Shown here: one piece after another, positions 59,685-64,000 of the stretch
Layout: each line of letters begins with the position of its first letter
How positions within the stretch are numbered: the first letter of the stretch is position 1
NCBI GenBank assembly: GCA_003254925.1
Contig: QANZ01052726.1
Span: 52,174-116,173, forward strand
Direction of reading: 5' to 3'
Source: Chamaecrista fasciculata
Lineage: Eukaryota; Streptophyta; Magnoliopsida; Fabales; Fabaceae
Length of the DNA stretch: 64,000 nt
Notes under the pieces: model-generated
Databases searched by the model: none
Told to the model about the DNA's origin: nothing
The model's input: the letters and a program-made list of their open reading frames with translations, nothing else
Program-made: the position numbers and the translations under genes

Positions 59685-59790
59685 TTAGAGTTTAGGGTTT
59701 GAGTTTGGGGTTTGGGGTTTGGAGTTTAGGGTTTGGGGTTTGAGTTTTGGGGTTTGGAGTTTAGGGTTTAGGGTTTGGGTTTTAAGATTT
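59685..59790. repeat. Interstitial telomere-like repeat, right arm
   Basis: Degenerate TTTAGGG / TTTGGGG units (GGAGTTTAGGGTTTAGGG), the inverted partner of 58320-58440. They are imperfect, so an origin from telomerase-made repeats is unproven. Confidence 0.85.
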
Positions 59791-60765
59791 TAATATTTTT
59801 AAGGACTAAATTGGAATCTTTGGAAGAGTTTTGGGACACTTTATAATTTTATTTTAAGGATTTGGGACTAAAATGAATGAAGATGATAAAAAAGAAGGTG
59901 AATTGAGAATAATGGAATAAAAATGGGTCAGGGACCGCAAAGTGTACTTTAAAAATGCTGATATGTCGCTATTTATCTAACGTGACACAATTTTTTTTTT
60001 AAACATAACGGGATCTAACGTGGCTATAACGGGACACGTCAGCACATAACAGGACACATTAGCGTTCGTTATGGCCACGTCAGCTTTTGTGTAACGCCAA
60101 TATGACGGAGGGACCAATTAGTTAGGCGTTTGCAAATTTCGGGAACCGGCTAGTACAATGCGTAAAATTCAAAGACCTATATGTCACCGGATCTAAAATT
60201 CAGGGACCGAGAAGTTAGTTTCCTCGTTACAATAATAGGGGAAGGCTGTGGCATTGATTTTTTTTTTTTTCATGAAAATAGATAAGTGTCGCGGTTATAC
60301 TTATCCATCATATTTTTTACTTTTAACTATAATGTTTCCATTAATCTAAGCAAGAGTCACATTGGTCCTTAATCAATCAATCCTATTACAATAAGCCTTC
60401 TCCATTCATCAATACTTTTTATTAACCTTCAAGTTTGTTTTCTTTATCAAATATTATATATCATTACTTAGATACTTGTAGAATGTAGAGTATTGCTGAG
60501 GATGCTTTCTTCCATTTTACATTTATAAATATATTCTTTTATTATTTGTTAGTTATTTGAGCAATGTATTTTACGTTTTGTATTGCCAGCTAGGCCTTTT
60601 CTATTAAATTTTGTTAGTCTCATTTTTTGTGCAAAGCACGTGATGGTAATGGTTTGGTAGTGCATCAACTAATTGTTCTTTAGCATATATATGGCAGATA
60701 GAAACAAGCCTTTGTTGTACATTCTCACAATATATATATATATATTCAACTCCACATGTTTAGGC

Positions 60766-60973
60766 TCCGTTTGGTATCTTTTTGGGTATGTAAAGAAAAG
60801 GGTTTTACAAGGGAAAAATTGTGAGGGAAAGGAAAAGTAGTTGAGGGAATGTAAAGTAGGTAAAGATTGAAAGTGTTTGGTATAAAAAGGTAGGGGAGGG
60901 AAAGTAAAATAGATATAGAAAAAAATGACAAAAATGCCCTTCCCACAACCACCACAAGACCGCCGCCGCCGCC
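60766..60973. mobile_element. Tourist-like MITE, copy 2, truncated
   Basis: Starts GGCTCCGTTTGGTATC after TTA and shares the interior of the copy at 9967-10114. It continues further inside (CAAAAATGCCCTTCCC, then CCGCCGCCGCC) until a single N at 60974. The right end is missing. Confidence 0.75.
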
Positions 60974-60974
60974 N

Positions 60975-61421
60975 GTTTGGGTTTTAAGATTTTTAATATT
61001 TTTAAGGACTAAATTGGAATGTTTGGAAGAGTTTTGGGACACTTTATAATTTTATTTTAAAAATTAGGGACTAAAATGAATGAAGATGATAAAAAAGATG
61101 GTGAATTGAGAATAATGGAATAAAAATGGGTCGGGGACCGCAAAGTGCACTTTAAAAATGCTGATGTGTCGCTATTTATCTGACGTGGCACAATTTTTTT
61201 TTAAAACATAACGGGATCTGACGTGGCTATAACGTGACACGTCAGCACATAGCAGTACACATCAGCGTTCGTTATGGCCACGTCAGCTTTTTTTGTAACG
61301 CCAATATGACGGAGGGACCAATTAGCTAGCGTTTGCAAATTTCGGGGACCGACTAGTACAATGCGTAAAATTCAGAGACCTATCTGTCACCGAGTCCAAA
61401 ATTCGAGAAGTTAGTTTACTC
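60975..61421. repeat. Right half of a GAGTAAACTAACTT-family foldback
   Basis: Begins abruptly after the N at 60974 with GTTTGGGTTTTAAG, part of the telomere-like tract. It follows the right arm of 57883-60225 to its end at ACTTCTC-AAC... GTTTACTC. The left half is not in the window. Confidence 0.75.
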
Positions 61422-61473
61422 TTATTTTATATTCCGTTTTTGGAGTAAAACAGTTATCATTGTCCATGATTGA

Positions 61474-61626
61474 TCAGACTTGGACTGGGCCGGTTGCACA
61501 GCCCAATACGCGAAGCCAAGTCAGACACTCAATGAATCTATCCATCACAATCGCGTTTTGAAGAAGCTGTCAAATATCTCCATCGGACTCTAATTCAGAC
61601 TTGATCAACTCAAAAGCGTCATCCAT
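61474..61626 (-). pseudogene. Possible small gene fragment
   Basis: On the minus strand an ATG at 61624-61626 opens MDDAFELIKSELESDGDI and a TGA. After the TGA the same frame stays open and looks coding (QLLQNAIVMDRFIECLTWL). The composition is less AT-rich than its surroundings. It could be a relic exon with a nonsense mutation. I do not recognise the parent. Confidence 0.3.
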
Positions 61627-61904
61627 GTCGTCATGGTAAGAAGCCACAAAATTTGTAACAATATATAATGAAAACGCATACGTACAAACATAGACATAGA
61701 GATTGATGATCAGATTAAAGAGCAGAAAATAATAAAACAGAAAGATCAGAATCGTTTATTGCTATAGTTGCTAGTTGCTACATATATAGTAACTGATCAT
61801 ACAAATGGGTAAACCAAAAAAACTGATGATGGATACAGTGTACATATAGATAGGATAGGAAGAATAAATGAATAGAGAGAAGAAAGTAAGGAGAATAATT
61901 AATT

Positions 61905-62150
61905 CTAGGTTTTGGTGGTGGTTTTGTTGTTGTATTTGGTCTTGATCCAATTGAAGCCAACGGAAGTGCCTTCCTTGATTTTAGTGAAGCCAGTTTTTGC
62001 GACAGCCTTCGTCTTTTGGAGTCCTTCTCCCACTTTTTGCTTGTATTTCCCGTTACCGTTATTATGGTTGTTGTTGTGACCAACGGTCGCTGGATCTGGG
62101 CCTGAGTCCCATTGGTCGGCCCACGAGTTGTGATTATTTGTTCCTTCCAT
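61905..62150 (-). CDS. Small plant-specific protein of unknown function (81 aa)
   Basis: Single-exon frame with start codon at 62148-62150. The protein is hydrophilic and basic toward its end. It has an acidic/Trp N-terminal motif (SWADQWDSG), an Asn/His/Gly-rich linker (HNNNHNNGNG), and a C-terminal block (KVGEGLQKTKAVAKTGFTKI, then EGTSVGFNWIKTKY) typical of a family of small plant proteins with no assigned function, as far as I recall it. No signal peptide or membrane segment. A TATA box lies about 125 bp upstream. The compact intronless structure and own promoter argue that it is a real gene. Confidence 0.82.
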   Translation of the reverse strand: MEGTNNHNSWADQWDSGPDPATVGHNNNHNNGNGKYKQKVGEGLQKTKAVAKTGFTKIKEGTSVGFNWIKTKYNNKTTTKT

Positions 62151-62272
62151 TTACACAAACTAATTAACAACAAAAAGACAGAGAAAGCTACAATGAAGCT
62201 AATAAAGCAAGCAGAGATATTGATGGATATGGATATGAAGATGTTGGAGAAATATATGGAATGGTATGTTTA

Positions 62273-62280
62273 TTTATAGG
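62273..62280 (-). promoter_or_regulatory. Probable TATA box of the 81-aa gene
   Basis: CTATAAATA on the minus strand, about 125 bp upstream of the start codon, giving a leader near 95 nt. Inference from motif and distance. Confidence 0.55.
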
Positions 62281-62630
62281 AGAGGTTGAACAAATACACT
62301 TTGCTACACGCCTACACGCGGACATTTGTGCCTCTTTCTTATATTCCAAGTTATGTGACCTTTTTTAAAAATTGTTAATGAAGCTAGGAGGAAAAGGAGT
62401 GGTCAGTGTTTTTTATTTTTAAGATTGTGACGGAACCGTGTAATTGACTTGACCAGAAGGGGCAAGTGGATAATTTCACACCGCCATACATGAAACATGA
62501 ATAATAATGTTGACGTACGTGTAGAACATTCTAGAAACTAGTAGTAGCTAGTAGTGTTAGGAAAGGGAGGCTAACTAATTAATAACGAAACACAATTCAT
62601 TTGGCCAAATTGTTATTAATTTGGTTTAAA

Positions 62631-62762
62631 GAGCAAACTCCCTTTTTGGTCCCTTAATTGTTACTGAGTCGAGGAATCGGTCCCTCAATTGTGGGAAACT
62701 ACAACTCAGTCCCTCAATTGTACAATCCCGTTTACGTTTTGGTCCCTCCGTCTGGTCCGTTA
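62631..62762. repeat. Left arm of a Pack-MULE-type foldback, cut at an N
   Basis: GAGCAAACTCCCTTTTTGG, then GGTCCCTTAATTGT, GGTCCCTCAATTGTGGG and CAGTCCCTCAATTGT modules, as in 7712-9024. The element stops at the single N at 62763 and no right arm follows. Confidence 0.75.
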
Positions 62763-62763
62763 N

Positions 62764-64000
62764 GTTGCGCTTAATTACGTGCTTTCTTCTTATTGTTGTT
62801 TCCTGATATGGAATGATGGATTCGGTAGTGCCGGTGGGCTAATAAATGTCGGGATAAATACATCATTAGTCGGATTCATATTTTAGTTCTTTTTAACAAA
62901 GGTCAAATCTTCACTTTCACCCTCAAATTATAGGTGAATTCACTTTTGATCTCCAAAATTTTTTATTCTTTTATCATTATTTCAAAATATAATTTCGCCT
63001 TGCTGTTATCTTTAACTTTGACAGTTAAGATGAACTATTTTCTTATTGTATATATCATAATAAATAAGTATATAAAAAAATTATTTCAATTTAGTCACAA
63101 ATTGGAATAAAAACTTTCTTTCATACAATGTTGATTTTTCCTTTTCTCTTTATCGATTCACTTATTAATATACGTATACGAGACAAAATTATTTAAGTCA
63201 GGTGTCTAACCCAAAAATAACAGTAGAAATCATACAAAATTATGTTTCAAATTAACAATGGAACCAATGAAAAAAATTGAGGATCAAAACAAAACAAAAG
63301 AAAGTGCTAAAGTATTAATTTATTTTAAATATCATAAATATATATATTGCGGGCAAATAAATATGAATTTTCAAACAAAACCATGGAATTTTGAATATAA
63401 TATAAATTTTATAAAGCTCATAAATGTTCATGGCGGCTGTTGTCGTTGAAATGGATGGAGAGTAAAAAAAACTAGAAAAGTCAATCTTGGATAATCCATT
63501 TTCAATTTCGGTGTTCCTACGCTTCTCCTTAATCTGATTTTCAACGTGCCATATGTCAATCATATCTTTTAATTGAGATTAACAAACATAATTAACAAAT
63601 CTATGACATGATTACATGCTAGTGTAGGTCGCAACTGGCTTTTAGACTCTTTCTACATTTCCATAGTTTTTTATTTATAGGCTTTTTCTATAAGAGCCCA
63701 TTTTCATGAACTCAGGCTTCAAGTGTGTAGGATAGAGGCTGAAAGTGGGATCTCTTAATGACTGAAAAGAAAAGAGATTGGGCCCTTGTGAGCTGAACAT
63801 AGTGTCATAGGCTTAGAACTTTCACTGGCAACCTAACACTTTCTTCTCAAATTGCTAGTCAATCCACTCAATTCTCTCATTAGAGTAGTGGAAGATTAAG
63901 AATACAAAAGAAGAATTTTGAAATTTTTCATAGGTTTAGTATTTCTCTTTGATTGTCCAAAATAAAGTAGTTCTCTTGGAAGGTTGATCAGTGATCACAA
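62764..64000. other. AT-rich intergenic DNA to the end of the window
   Basis: No convincing exon or element seen. Short open frames near 63258 and 63315 overlap on opposite strands and have no recognisable motif. 63650-63850 is less AT-rich and could be a leader or exon of a gene beyond the window. Confidence 0.4.

Larger units (their letters stand above)
57883..60225. mobile_element. Large foldback element with telomere-like repeats in both arms
   Basis: Left terminus GAGTAAACTAACTTCCCGG pairs with the right end (complement of GAAGTTAGTTTCCTC). Modules GGTCC at 57900, 57931, 57961 and 57993. Each arm contains a degenerate telomere-like array: CCCTAAA-type at 58320-58440 and TTTAGGG-type at 59685-59790. 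The centre (58740-59400) holds TCATCTTC/GATGAAGA tracts and a GC-rich core (GTGTGACGGCGACGACGACG) of unknown origin. No transposase. Flanking 9-mers do not match. Confidence 0.8.

Noticed and set aside
58320..59790. A true telomere or chromosome-fusion point
   Set aside because: The arrays are degenerate and symmetric inside one transposon, and the region around is ordinary intergenic DNA.
1..64000. tRNA, rRNA or known microRNA genes
   Set aside because: I looked for B-box-like words, rRNA sequence and common plant microRNAs on both strands and saw none; a covariance-model scan would be decisive.

Overview
This window is a eudicot nuclear chromosome segment. The protein genes are split by short, AT-rich, GT–AG introns, the coding sequences are typical of land plants, and most of the rest is plant transposable elements. 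The two aldo-keto reductase genes belong to the mannose/sorbitol-6-phosphate reductase group. The sequence alone does not settle the species.

Layout. 0.66–2.0 kb: vacuolar H+-ATPase proteolipid subunit c (minus strand). 2.3–13.3 kb: repeat-rich block with foldback elements, two Harbinger-type elements, an LTR-like segment, a gene-capturing foldback element and a short retroposon. 13.55–20.5 kb: two tandem plus-strand aldo-keto reductase genes, one of which lacks an intron the other has. 20.5–32 kb: two related foldback elements (one carries an IQD gene fragment with its intron), a cluster of regulatory motifs with no gene attached, a 5'-truncated LINE and a solo LTR. 32.1–34.6 kb: SR-like (RS-domain) nuclear protein gene. 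36–41.4 kb: a complete but non-autonomous Copia LTR element, an LTR-like segment and a Copia tail. 42.6–45.3 kb: APC8/CDC23 of the anaphase-promoting complex (minus). 47.2–52.3 kb: 15-exon ALDH10 aminoaldehyde dehydrogenase with a peroxisomal SKL terminus (minus). 52.4–61.4 kb: more foldback elements, one with inverted telomere-like arrays. 61.9–62.15 kb: small intronless plant-specific protein gene (minus). The rest is AT-rich intergenic DNA.

The genes are unrelated housekeeping or metabolic genes and do not form a pathway cluster, apart from the aldo-keto reductase pair. The most unusual signal is in the repeats. At least eight sequence-distinct foldback families carry, in each arm, a row of short modules (usually TTTGGTCCC-like; TGCCC or TATACC in two families) repeated every 29–33 bp, very often as 31–29/30–31. 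Five insertions have perfect or one-mismatch 9–10 bp target duplications. This suggests one superfamily of Mutator-like foldback elements in which the spacing of the module, more than its sequence, is conserved.
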